Positions 14,684 to 21,422 of a DNA stretch of 34,933 nucleotides are shown piece by piece (the first letter of the stretch is position 1; the number at the start of each line of letters is the position of its first letter). Source of the stretch: a virus; the IMG/VR virus record IMGVR_UViG_3300012930_000021, positions 1-34,933 of that record; one strand, written 5' to 3'. Position numbers and translations under genes: made by a program. The notes beneath the pieces were generated by a model. It saw nothing but the letters and a program-made list of their open reading frames with translations, was not told where the DNA came from and ran no database searches.

Positions 14684-15429
14684 TCTTTCTCCTTTTCTTC
14701 TTTCTGTACCATATTCGTGATGACACGAAAATGGTCTACTTGACAGTGTTTATGATGTTTCCCTCCTGATAATGCTTCAAGACAATGACATTCATGGTCT
14801 ATATGCATTTCTTTAAAATGAGCTAGATGATCATCTATTTCTTTTTCAGCAACCTCTATCTTTTTACCTAACTTCGGATTTTTCTTTACCATCTCTGCTA
14901 TATGTTTATCAAATCCCGTCTGTTTGCTAGTGACATTAGTGTCACCCTCAACTGTCTTAGGCTTGATAAATTGTTCGATTACTTCTCGTTTTATATACTC
15001 ATCTCCTGTCTGACGTGTTTCCCCTGAAACACCTTCTACGGGTACTGTCTGCGCTTGCGGTGTTGCGAGCTTATCTAGCCATTGTTTTTTGTATAAAGGT
15101 AGTTCTTCTCTATTTAAAGAAAATGACTCACAGCGTAGTATTCCCATTTGATGCTCGATAGATTTAACAACATTATCAATCGCTTCCTCTCTGCTTGCCT
15201 GCTTCGCTTCCACTACCTTTTGTTCGATTCTATTCTTCCAATAGAGACGTTGTCTGATCATCTTTTTATCATCTTTGTCTCTTTGTCTCTCATCTTCGTC
15301 TCTTACTGCCTGTGCCACACGGGCCAGGCCTTGATGAAGATATCGTACTACATTAAAAGTAATATTACTTGAATATAACTTATCAAAATGATTTAAAATT
15401 TCTTCAATAATCGCTTCTGTTTTAGTCAT
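14671..15429 (-). CDS. Charged helical protein with Cys/His cluster, unknown
   Basis: A 252-residue protein starting MTKTEAIIEEILNHFDKLYS. The first half is highly charged and helical (ARVAQAVRDEDERQRDKDDK), the middle is polar linker, and a C-terminal cluster HIDHECHCLEALSGGKHHKH could bind metal. The ribosome site AAAAAGGAGG is inside the upstream gene and encodes its KKEG residues. It is the largest unknown gene of the early block. No family is recognised. Confidence 0.65.
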   Translation of the reverse strand: MTKTEAIIEEILNHFDKLYSSNITFNVVRYLHQGLARVAQAVRDEDERQRDKDDKKMIRQRLYWKNRIEQKVVEAKQASREEAIDNVVKSIEHQMGILRCESFSLNREELPLYKKQWLDKLATPQAQTVPVEGVSGETRQTGDEYIKREVIEQFIKPKTVEGDTNVTSKQTGFDKHIAEMVKKNPKLGKKIEVAEKEIDDHLAHFKEMHIDHECHCLEALSGGKHHKHCQVDHFRVITNMVQKEEKEKERKI

Positions 15430-15809
15430 AATAGTCCCTCCTTTTTGAGATATAACCCTTCCCGCATTGCTTTATTACCTCTACGAGATACACATGATTG
15501 ACTACAAAGTATCTGTTTTTTTCTGTTAGCATGGAATTTATTAGAACAGTCCAAACATATACGTTCTCGATTTATTCTATTTCCTTTATTCCAAGCAATA
15601 TATCCTATCCGTTCGATATCATATTTCTTATGACAGGAATAACACATCATTTTCCAATCCGAACGATCCTGCTTATATTCTCCAGATATATTTGCCCATG
15701 CAAATGTTCTCTTTTTACTATCAATAACATCTTTTAGTAAACAGGTCTCGCATCTGTCTGCTTTTCCGTATGTCTTTCTCATCCATTCATGGATATAACT
15801 ATAATTCAA
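15426..15809 (-). CDS. HNH-like zinc protein (127 residues)
   Basis: Starts with TTG at 15809 (MNYSYIHEWMRKTYGKADRC); no ATG fits, and AGGAGG lies 8 nt upstream. Cys pairs are in RCETCLLKDV, WKMMCYSCHKKYD, RICLDCSNKF and ILCSQSC, giving two zinc sites. The FAWANISGEYKQDRSDWKMM stretch between the first pairs resembles HNH-like small proteins of phages, but a full catalytic His-Asn-His set is not clear, so nuclease activity is uncertain. Its C-terminus, LYLKKEGLL, is identical to that of the next upstream gene. Confidence 0.7.
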   Translation of the reverse strand: MNYSYIHEWMRKTYGKADRCETCLLKDVIDSKKRTFAWANISGEYKQDRSDWKMMCYSCHKKYDIERIGYIAWNKGNRINRERICLDCSNKFHANRKKQILCSQSCVSRRGNKAMREGLYLKKEGLL

Positions 15810-16198
15810 AGTAAACCCTCCTTTTTAAGGTAAAGCCAACACTTTGCTGTTGCATCGGCTAGAGAATTACCCCATCTTTTTGCAATAGAAATCTCTTCAT
15901 CACGAGAAGGCAAAGAATTAGTATATCTTATACCCCATTTTTCATTATCTATTTTTTCAATAAATAAATTATAAAATTGATCCTTATCTATATTATCTGG
16001 CAACTGATCTAATATCTCATCAGCGGTGGGAGAGGCATATTTAGGATGATCAGGCAATAAATGGTCATATTGACATAAAGACCATCGAGAAGTTTCTCTA
16101 CCTTTATCCATTTCTACAGCCCAAAACCAATAAGTATTCTCTTGTGGATATCCAGCTTCTTCCAATTGTTCACTCAATCCTCTATTTACAGTTTTCAT
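15806..16198 (-). CDS. Conserved phage-type protein (130 residues), unknown
   Basis: Starts MKTVNRGLSEQLEEAGYPQE. The order 'LSEQLEEAGYPQ', an acidic 'TADEILDQLPD' segment and 'GNSLADATAKCWLYLKKE' is one I recognise as a recurrent phage/bacterial hypothetical protein whose role is unknown. The last residues (KKEGLL) are encoded by the ribosome site of the downstream gene. The start overlaps nothing and no strong ribosome site is seen. Confidence 0.68.
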   Translation of the reverse strand: MKTVNRGLSEQLEEAGYPQENTYWFWAVEMDKGRETSRWSLCQYDHLLPDHPKYASPTADEILDQLPDNIDKDQFYNLFIEKIDNEKWGIRYTNSLPSRDEEISIAKRWGNSLADATAKCWLYLKKEGLL

Positions 16199-16216
16199 AT
16201 CATAGTCTTTTTTAAC

Positions 16217-16402
16217 TCAAAACTCCTTATCTTCTTGGCCCAAATAAAAATATTTAATACCTGCCCATAAGTCATCCAAACCTAATTCTTCAGATACATA
16301 TAGTGGAAACCACGCAGCTAAGACGGTGATAAGACTGATAGGTAAAAGTACCCAGAAGAATATCAATCTTATTATCTTTTTCCTTTTCATAGTATTTCTC
16401 AT
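16217..16402 (-). CDS. Small single-pass membrane protein
   Basis: A 61-residue protein: a basic N-terminus (RNTMKRKKIIR), a hydrophobic helix IFFWVLLPISLITVLAAWF, then an acidic tail (YFYLGQEDKEF). The positive-inside rule predicts the N-terminus in the cytoplasm. The start overlaps the upstream zinc-protein stop (ATGA). Function is unknown; host membrane targeting is possible. Confidence 0.66.
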   Translation of the reverse strand: MRNTMKRKKIIRLIFFWVLLPISLITVLAAWFPLYVSEELGLDDLWAGIKYFYLGQEDKEF

Positions 16403-16608
16403 ATCAAATCCTGTACTTTATCGTCTGCTTCTATCTTTTTATTGCTATAGATCCCAAAATCATGGGGAGCAGAGGCACAAGGAACATCTTTTATCCCACA
16501 GATATCACACGTGTCTGTCCAAGTACCAAAAACTCCCTTGTTCTTTCTATCCCGTGCTTGGCCACAGGGCAAACAACAAACTAATATAACTTTCTCTTTC
16601 TTTTTCAT
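16399..16608 (-). CDS. Small zinc protein (69 residues), phage-type
   Basis: Starts MKKKEKVILVCCLPCGQARD and continues TWTDTCDICGIKDVPCASAP, then HDFGIY. The CxxCG and CDxCG pairs spaced by about 20 residues, with a downstream PHDFG, form a pattern I know from recurrent small phage zinc proteins of unknown function. No ribosome site is visible before the ATG. Coupled to the membrane-protein gene by a 4-nt overlap. Confidence 0.72.
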   Translation of the reverse strand: MKKKEKVILVCCLPCGQARDRKNKGVFGTWTDTCDICGIKDVPCASAPHDFGIYSNKKIEADDKVQDLI

Positions 16609-16660
16609 TGATAAAAATAGAGTAATAATAAAAAGGCACTAGCTATAATAAAGATATATC

Positions 16661-17035
16661 TCATGAAAGATGCTCCACTTCAATACTCCCGATTGGATCA
16701 TCTGTCCAATATTTATACGTATTGAGATGCCAAACAACTGAATCATCCTCTAAAAATGCGTCCAAAAAACCTTTCTCCAAATTGTCTATATCAGGCTTCT
16801 GTTGATGGGGTTCATACTCCATTGCTGATCTTTTCTTCTTCCCCCAAGAAATAGGCATTGGTATATAGAAAATTAGACGCATAGATCCGCAAGGAGAAAA
16901 ATGATTCGCCAATGCCAGATTGCCTAAATCATCTTTATAGCTCCAGTATGAATCTGTGACTTTCCGTTTCCTCCACTTGTCAGATTGGGTCATACGAGGC
17001 TTACCCATGGGTCTAACAGGAAATATATATTTCAT
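16661..17035 (-). CDS. RusA-like Holliday junction resolvase
   Basis: A 124-residue endonuclease that would cut four-way junctions during recombination or before packaging. MKYIFPVRPMGKPRMTQSDK carries the family's N-terminal 'GKPRM' motif. LIFYIPMPISWGKKKR is the central strand, and KPDIDNLEKGFLDAFLEDDS carries the catalytic Asp residues (KPDxDNL...DD). The ATG at 17035 is chosen because family members begin a few residues before the GKPR motif and the upstream gene stops 3 nt earlier. No ribosome site is seen, so coupling is likely. Confidence 0.88.
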   Translation of the reverse strand: MKYIFPVRPMGKPRMTQSDKWRKRKVTDSYWSYKDDLGNLALANHFSPCGSMRLIFYIPMPISWGKKKRSAMEYEPHQQKPDIDNLEKGFLDAFLEDDSVVWHLNTYKYWTDDPIGSIEVEHLS

Positions 17036-17037
17036 AG

Positions 17038-17394
17038 TTATTGCCAACTTATAAATGAACCGCAATCGAGACAGGTATTATAATATCTCCCTTTGTTCTC
17101 AGGTTTACTTCTACCGCTTGATTGCTTGGTTGTGATGTGTTCATGGACACAGTCGTTTTTATCCAGTTTGGGGGCATTCTGTGGCCTTACAGCAGGGGTA
17201 GATGCCTGCTTGTTAGTATCTTCATTCCAGCTTGGCTTGAGTCCCTGTTCGATGGCCCAGTCAATAGAGGTCATTGCATCGGTGAGAAGTGGCATGACTT
17301 TAATGTCTGAGTCACGTTTAGTCAAGAGAATAGAGAACCCTTTATAATAAAATTGCGTTGTGACTGATTGTGGGGATTCTGCATTAGTATTCAT
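17038..17394 (-). CDS. Protein with C-terminal zinc site, unknown
   Basis: A 118-residue protein. Residues 1-55 (MNTNAESPQSVTTQFYYKGF) include beta-like and helical parts; the middle is polar linker (TPAVRPQNAPKLDKNDC). The C-terminus has CVHEH and, after about 25 residues, YYNTCLDCGSFISWQ, a CxH...CxxC zinc site like that of the gene at 13.61 kb. The ribosome site GGAGG is inside the preceding gene. It lies beside the RusA gene, so a DNA-metabolism link is possible. Confidence 0.64.
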   Translation of the reverse strand: MNTNAESPQSVTTQFYYKGFSILLTKRDSDIKVMPLLTDAMTSIDWAIEQGLKPSWNEDTNKQASTPAVRPQNAPKLDKNDCVHEHITTKQSSGRSKPENKGRYYNTCLDCGSFISWQ

Positions 17395-17561
17395 ACATTT
17401 TCCTCCAACAGAAGTAATTCTTTTGCAAGTACCGTTCGTAGATGCTTAAGAAACATCGAGCGAATACTTCCCATTTGTGTCTCGGTATATCCTAACTCCT
17501 CCATAGTCTCCTGGAATGCCTGTATAAAAAAACTCAACTGTTTTGCGCTAATGTCTTTCAT
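17391..17561 (-). CDS. Small helical protein (56 residues), unknown
   Basis: The frame from ATG at 17561 gives MKDISAKQLSFFIQAFQETM and ends KELLLLEENV; all-helical, Leu/Met-rich. It starts 1 nt after the HTH gene's stop and overlaps the next start (ATGA). It is the second gene of the leftward early operon. No family is recognised. Confidence 0.62.
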   Translation of the reverse strand: MKDISAKQLSFFIQAFQETMEELGYTETQMGSIRSMFLKHLRTVLAKELLLLEENV

Positions 17562-17562
17562 A

Positions 17563-17745
17563 TTATGCTCTCATCGATTTGACATAGATCTCAACATCTT
17601 CTTTCTTATATCGTCTTTGTCCAGAACTATGGTCAGTAAAGCGCAATCGGAAGCTTGGTAATTTCCCTTCTTTCTCTAATTTCAGTAGTGTTTCTCGACT
17701 CACACTCAACATCTTTCTGACTGCTCTTGGCGTTAATAAGTCCAT
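17563..17745 (-). CDS. MerR/excisionase-type HTH regulator
   Basis: A 60-residue DNA-binding protein: LTPRAVRKMLSVSRETLLKL is the helix-turn-helix, LEKEGKLPSFRLRF the linker/wing, and RRYKKEDVEIYVKSM the last helix. This is the layout of excisionase/MerR-like 'HTH_17' proteins. It is the first gene of the leftward block and faces the rightward gene at 17827 across an 81-nt intergenic region with a repeated 17-nt sequence, so it probably regulates both. The ATG is at the predicted transcription start, so its mRNA may be leaderless. Confidence 0.8.
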   Translation of the reverse strand: MDLLTPRAVRKMLSVSRETLLKLEKEGKLPSFRLRFTDHSSGQRRYKKEDVEIYVKSMRA

Positions 17746-17751
17746 CGATCA

Positions 17752-17780
17752 ATGATACTAAATCTATGGTTATCTGTCAA
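17752..17780 (-). promoter_or_regulatory. Leftward early promoter, probably leaderless
   Basis: Minus strand TTGACA (17780-17775), 17-nt spacer, TATCAT (17757-17752). Expected start falls on or next to the A of the HTH gene's ATG (17745). Both hexamers are near consensus. Confidence 0.72.
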
Positions 17781-17807
17781 TATCTATTGTAATCTATGGT
17801 TATCTGT
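17761..17807. promoter_or_regulatory. Duplicated 17-nt operator
   Basis: AATCTATGGTTATCTGT occurs exactly at 17761-17777 and again at 17791-17807, 30 bp apart. The first copy fills the spacer of the leftward promoter and the second the spacer of the rightward promoter, so one regulator could block both. Confidence 0.7.
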
Positions 17808-17815
17808 GATATAGT
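17787..17815 (+). promoter_or_regulatory. Rightward early promoter
   Basis: TTGTAA (17787-17792), 17-nt spacer, TATAGT (17810-17815). Expected start near 17822 leaves only about 5 nt before ATG 17827. Confidence 0.6.
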
Positions 17816-17826
17816 TTGCTCTTGAT

Positions 17827-18507
17827 ATGGCAATATTTGACGAGCTTAAAACTGATTATGAGGTGGGTGAAGCCATAAATGGCCTTGTCGATAGTACGTA
17901 TAAGCAATTATCGGATAGGTTATGGATGACACGAGAAGAACATATGTCAAAATATTATTTCCCATCATCATATTTCGATGGATGGATACAGACCAGGTGG
18001 GACCCAGATGGTACGGTGAAAGGAGGTGAGAATGATATGCAGAATACAAGTGATTTCAAAATAGGAGATAAGCTTGTCTTAAAAAAGGAAGGCGGTGGTT
18101 ATCTTAACTCTACTTGTGGCAACCTCGATAATGATTTCGAAGACGATAGAGTATCTTACATCATTGTGAGAGCCAAAGGTAGTAATGATAATTACATCTC
18201 CCGATGGGACGCATATGATAGTAACAACGAGCTCGTTAGATCAACTTGTTGTGGAGTTTACTCTCAATATTTTGAAAAAATCTCTTCTGCACAAAGTTTT
18301 ATGCAAACACTCAATATTTTAGCAAAGAAACTCCTTGATGCTGATACAAAAGCATTAGTAAAAGCAGGAGTTTTAGATGATTGCCTGAAAGTGAAAGATA
18401 CTGAATTTATCCTTTCTTTTTTGGTTAATCTTTACAAGAAAGACCTCGCAGCAGAAGCTCGAGCACTCTTGAAAGAACAAGAAGACCAAACAGATGCGAA
18501 AGCATAA
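17827..18507 (+). CDS. First rightward early gene, unknown
   Basis: A 226-residue protein (MAIFDELKTDYEVGEAINGL). It has no membrane segment; a Cys pair lies in RSTCCGVYSQ, and the C-terminus is a charged helix (EARALLKEQEDQTDAKA). There is no ribosome site at the first ATG, which lies about 5 nt from the predicted transcription start. A very strong site (AAAGGAGGTGAG) precedes an in-frame ATG at 18037 (MQNTSDFKIGDKLVLKKEGG). So a second, 156-residue product is likely, or only the short form is made. No family is recognised. Confidence 0.66.
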   Translation: MAIFDELKTDYEVGEAINGLVDSTYKQLSDRLWMTREEHMSKYYFPSSYFDGWIQTRWDPDGTVKGGENDMQNTSDFKIGDKLVLKKEGGGYLNSTCGNLDNDFEDDRVSYIIVRAKGSNDNYISRWDAYDSNNELVRSTCCGVYSQYFEKISSAQSFMQTLNILAKKLLDADTKALVKAGVLDDCLKVKDTEFILSFLVNLYKKDLAAEARALLKEQEDQTDAKA

Positions 18508-18572
18508 TCTTGGTTTCTCGTTAGAGTCTATCCTCCCAGGTAGGCTCTTGCGAGGAAACGGAGGTGAAATAT

Positions 18573-19168
18573 ATGACAAAGGTTACTATGGAAGAAACAA
18601 CCAATTACGACCAGTTTTCCTTTTTGAAAGGGAATCGGACGTTATCGATGGACAACATCGTCTCATGGTTGCAAAGCAAAATAAGCTTCCTATCTTTTAT
18701 ATCGTTAATCCCCTGGCAACACTTGAGGAGGTTCGTATTCAAAACACGTACACGAAGAGCTGGAAGGCAACTGATTTTATTCAATCATTTGCAACGTTAG
18801 GAAAAAGTGATTATCTGTGGCTCTGGGAAACAATGCAGAATAATCGATTTTCTCTTTCAACAGTTCTTATCTTTATGTACTCCTATCGAACTGGCCACCA
18901 ATCACCAAGGATCAAGCATGGTGAGTTTAGTGCTACAGCGTTTGAGAAGGATCGAGCAGAGAAACGTATTAAAAAGATGGAGAGTATTCGTCCCTATATC
19001 AATGTGAAAGGGGGATATAATAGATCGTTTTTAACTGAGATGATGCGGATCATCGACGAAAAAGCGTTTGATGTCTTTGTAGAAAACATCGAGCAAAGTG
19101 GGAAGACATATCAGCAACCAAACAACTCGGACGAAGTACAACGATTTGTTCAGAAACTGCTGAAATAA
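18573..19168 (+). pseudogene. DGQHR (ParB-like) protein gene, broken by internal deletion
   Basis: A strong site (GGAGGTGAAAT) precedes ATG 18573, opening MTKVTMEETTNYDQFSFLKG-NR, which matches the start of phage DGQHR/ParB-like proteins ('TTxYxxFxFLKGNR'). The next bases continue the family only in another frame: VIDGQHRLMVAKQNKLPIFY from 18641, then RIQNTYTKSWKATDFIQSF and on to the stop at 19168. Family members normally have roughly 45 residues between GNR and DGQHR; here they are adjacent and out of frame. A deletion near 18636-18641 is the simplest reading. The downstream frame is open back to ATG 18494, but without a ribosome site. Could be an assembly error. Confidence 0.6.
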
Positions 19169-19205
19169 GAGTTTGGATAACTCACCGAGAGGAGGTGAAC
19201 AATTT

Positions 19206-19814
19206 ATGGCACAAGAACTAAAAATAGAAATACCAGCACCAAATATTCAGTTGATTAAGGTCAAAATTATTGGCACGTCTCCACTCATTTATCATAAATG
19301 GGATGAGAAGGCAATTAAAATGATTGAGGATAAACAGCAAAAGAAAGCGACCAAAGGTCGTGAAGCTCGTGATCCTGATGCTGAATACAAGAATAGCTTT
19401 TATTATGATTCTGAAGGGAATATTGCTTTCCCTGCTCGAAACATTAAACAGGCTATCGTCGGGTCAGCTCGCTTCTTACAAGATGTGAAGATGACTATTT
19501 TGCGTGGAGCAGTCTTTGTGAAAGGTGATAAGGATAATATGATTCCTGTTATCTACAAAGAGAAAGATAAGCATATGCGAAAAGACATGGTAACTGTTGG
19601 TATGGGATCTGCTGATGTTCGCTATCGAGGAGAACTTCGAGAGTGGAGCATGGAATTTATCATCGAATACGATGGTGATCTCATGTCTGCTTCTCAAGTT
19701 GTTAATCTTTTACAACGCGCAGGGTTTTCTCAGGGTTTGGGAGAATGGCGTCCAGAAAAGAATGGCGACAACGGGACATTCGAGGTAGAGACTGAAGCAG
19801 GAGGAAAGAAGTAA
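19206..19814 (+). CDS. Conserved phage protein of unknown function (GLGEWRPEK family)
   Basis: A 202-residue protein. The ATG at 19206 has GAGGAGGTGAA 6 nt upstream and is chosen over a TTG at 19173. Hallmarks: IIGTSPLIYHKWDEKAIKMI near the start, a Lys/Arg-rich segment, IAFPARNIKQAIVGSARF in the middle, MVTVGMGSADVRYRGELREW, and a C-terminal Gly loop FSQGLGEWRPEKNGDNGTFE. I recognise this order from many phage genomes, where it is uncharacterised; the Gly-rich loop and alternating strands recall RAMP-like RNA-binding folds, but that is inference. It directly precedes the 5-nt-periodic array. Confidence 0.75.
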   Translation: MAQELKIEIPAPNIQLIKVKIIGTSPLIYHKWDEKAIKMIEDKQQKKATKGREARDPDAEYKNSFYYDSEGNIAFPARNIKQAIVGSARFLQDVKMTILRGAVFVKGDKDNMIPVIYKEKDKHMRKDMVTVGMGSADVRYRGELREWSMEFIIEYDGDLMSASQVVNLLQRAGFSQGLGEWRPEKNGDNGTFEVETEAGGKK

Positions 19815-19820
19815 CAAACA

Positions 19821-19841
19821 AATCCTGCCCATTTGTTTATG
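19821..19841 (+). repeat. Leader-like repeat, copy 1
   Basis: AATCCTGCCCATTTGTTT followed by ATG, 6 nt after a stop codon. A near-identical copy (one extra T) lies at 28098-28119, also 3-4 nt after a stop codon and directly in front of the glycosyltransferase ATG. Here the ATG opens only eight codons (MEWYSNAR) before a stop, where the pentamer array begins. Confidence 0.65.
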
Positions 19842-19842
19842 G

Positions 19843-20574
19843 AATGGTATAGCAACGCACGGTAAGTTCAGGAAAGGCTTGCAATTCTTGGCAGTAATGG
19901 AGAGAACGGGTGGGTTGAGGTGCTGTAAGTTACGTTTCGGATTTGAGAGTTAAGTCAGGGCAGTACGGGATTGGAACGCTGTGTTTCGTACAGGTGAGTT
20001 ATTGTGGGTTCAGGATTGGCTCTTTTGGCAGTATTGGATCGGAGGGCTGTGTATAGGTTTGTCGAGGTTAGTACCGTTATAGCAGGGGAAATGGGGTACG
20101 CTAAGGAATAAATTGTTTGGTTATGGCAGTATTGGTGGGTTTCGGTGTTTTGTGGTAGCGCAGGGAGGACTTGGGTTCGACTTGGCAGTCGAGGAGGGGT
20201 AAGGGTGATGAGAGCAATGAGGATTGGAGTGGCAGTCGCGGAGTGTAATGGATAGTTTTTATCGGTAGTGGTTCGTCACGGTGAGTTGAGGACAGGTAGT
20301 ATGTGGCAGTAGCGGCTTGAGAGGAATGGTCAGTCGGCGTTAGGCTTATAAAGGCAGTCAGGGAGGATTTCGGAATCGTGAGTTAGGTTGCGTTGCGAAC
20401 TATTTGGCAGTTGGGGTCAGGTACGGAGAGTTTTTGTCGGTTAGGGTATGGAAAGGCAGTCGGGGCGAGGATCGGTAAGTTAGGGGGAGCTGGGTTGTGG
20501 TACGGAAAGATTTGGCAGTAAGGGTCAGGTAAGGCAATAAACGGTATGTCAGGGAGCGTTTAGGATAGGAGAGG
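19843..20574 (+). ncRNA. Pentamer-periodic G-rich array (HNNGK)n with CAGT punctuation
   Basis: About 730 nt with no usable frame, C-poor and G-rich on the plus strand. Cut into 5-nt words, G is at word position 4 in about 108 of 129 words (counted by eye), position 5 is mostly G or T, and position 1 is almost never G. Typical words are TAAGT, TCAGG, ATTGG, CAGGG and TGAGT, each used several times. Every 24-98 nt the phase is reset by the 4-mer CAGT (12 copies: 19892, 19961, 20029, 20127, 20186, 20233, 20307, 20331, 20355, 20408, 20457, 20516), 11 of them as GGCAGT. It is transcribed with its neighbours if at all and ends 4 nt before tRNA-Asn. No known family matches. Confidence 0.72.
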
Positions 20575-20578
20575 CTTT

Positions 20579-20650
20579 TGGCGAATAGCTCAACGGTAGA
20601 GCAATGCACTGTTAATGCATCGGTTCTAGGTTCGAATCCTAGTTCGCCAG
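20579..20650 (+). tRNA. tRNA-Asn (GTT anticodon)
   Basis: Cloverleaf read directly: acceptor TGGCGAA/TTCGCCA, D-arm GCTC-AACGGTA-GAGC, anticodon arm ATGCA-CTGTTAA-TGCAT with anticodon GTT, variable CGGTT, T-arm CTAGG-TTCGAAT-CCTAG, discriminator G. CCA is not fully encoded (GCAAA follows), so host CCA addition is needed. It lies 4 nt after the pentamer array and 23 nt before the next gene, so RNase P would cut at the array's 3' end. Confidence 0.95.
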
Positions 20651-20673
20651 CAAAGATAAGGAGGTGAAATAAT

Positions 20674-21141
20674 ATGAAGAAAATACGAAAAGTAGGACTA
20701 CAAAAAGTCAAGGAACCAAAATATGTTGCAGTCTTAAAGCAGATTGAGGAAGATCATGGCATCATTACACCATATATGGTCGTTGAAGCTGCTAAAAAAG
20801 CAGACTCGCCATTACATAATGCGTTTGAATGGGATGATACGAAGGCTGCGGAGAAGTTTCGTATCGTGCAGGCTCGTATGCTTATCAATAGTGTACGTGT
20901 AGAAATCATGGGACAGAAAACAGAAGGATACATTAACGCAATCGTTCATGTAGATAACGTCGCTTCACGAGGGTATGTCTCAACAGAAGTAGCGATGAAT
21001 GATGATTTTATCTATAAACAGGTGTTAAAGAATGCAACTCGAGAACTCGAGTACTGGCAGAAAAAGTACCGAATGCTTAAAGACTTACAGGGAATAGTTA
21101 ATGAAGAGAAAGTAGAAGAATTGAGACGGAAGATTAGCTAA
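20674..21141 (+). CDS. Conserved phage protein of unknown function
   Basis: A 155-residue protein with AAGGAGGTGAA well placed before the ATG. The segment SPLHNAFEWDDTKAAEKFRI (about residues 45-64), followed by VQARMLINSVRV, is a combination seen repeatedly in phage hypothetical proteins. The second half is helical and charged (ATRELEYWQKKYRMLKDL). In many phages this type of protein is found near the GLGEWRPEK-type protein; here the array and tRNA lie between them. Function is unknown; it may act in DNA metabolism. Confidence 0.75.
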   Translation: MKKIRKVGLQKVKEPKYVAVLKQIEEDHGIITPYMVVEAAKKADSPLHNAFEWDDTKAAEKFRIVQARMLINSVRVEIMGQKTEGYINAIVHVDNVASRGYVSTEVAMNDDFIYKQVLKNATRELEYWQKKYRMLKDLQGIVNEEKVEELRRKIS

Positions 21142-21422
21142 AACAGAGGAAGCTGCCCTAAGTCTTCTTGTCTCTTGATGATAATGTCATGAATATTCTG
21201 TATAAGTTGTTTTCGTATGAATTGGTCTATCGTCTGACACTTATCCCCACACCAACGGTGACGGAATAACTTATGTGAAGCGATAGTAGCAACACGCATA
21301 ACATCCTCTGGATGACGTAACTGCCAACGCCAGAGAAGATAGGGATAAGCCATGAGAGACTTTAATGAATTCTTTTCTTCTGCATCAGCATATCTCTGTT
21401 CTTGATAAAACGGAACTTTCAT
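21138..21422 (-). CDS. Small protein (94 residues), unknown
   Basis: Starts MKVPFYQEQRYADAEEKNSL; aromatic-rich (YPYLLWRWQLRHPEDVMRV) and helical, ends RQEDLGQLPLF. It converges on the rightward gene at 21141 with a 4-nt overlap of ends. The ATG has AAGTTCC-like bases upstream on its strand but no strong ribosome site. No family is recognised. Confidence 0.6.
   Translation of the reverse strand: MKVPFYQEQRYADAEEKNSLKSLMAYPYLLWRWQLRHPEDVMRVATIASHKLFRHRWCGDKCQTIDQFIRKQLIQNIHDIIIKRQEDLGQLPLF

Noticed and set aside
19843-20574. CRISPR array or ordinary tandem repeat
   Set aside because: The only constant parts are 6 nt (GGCAGT) and a 5-nt rhythm; units are 47-98 nt and the in-between sequence also obeys the rhythm, unlike CRISPR spacers. 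No repeat of CRISPR length exists and no cas genes are nearby.
19843-20574. TRAP- or CsrA-type binding site array
   Set aside because: The 5-nt spacing recalls TRAP targets, but NAG triplets are not constant here; CsrA sites need GGA, while GGG, GGT and GGC are just as common. Kept only as an analogy.
20400-20711. 103-codon minus-strand frame inside the array
   Set aside because: It runs through tRNA-Asn and the start of the next gene and merely mirrors the C/T-rich complement of the array; no ribosome site or family resemblance.
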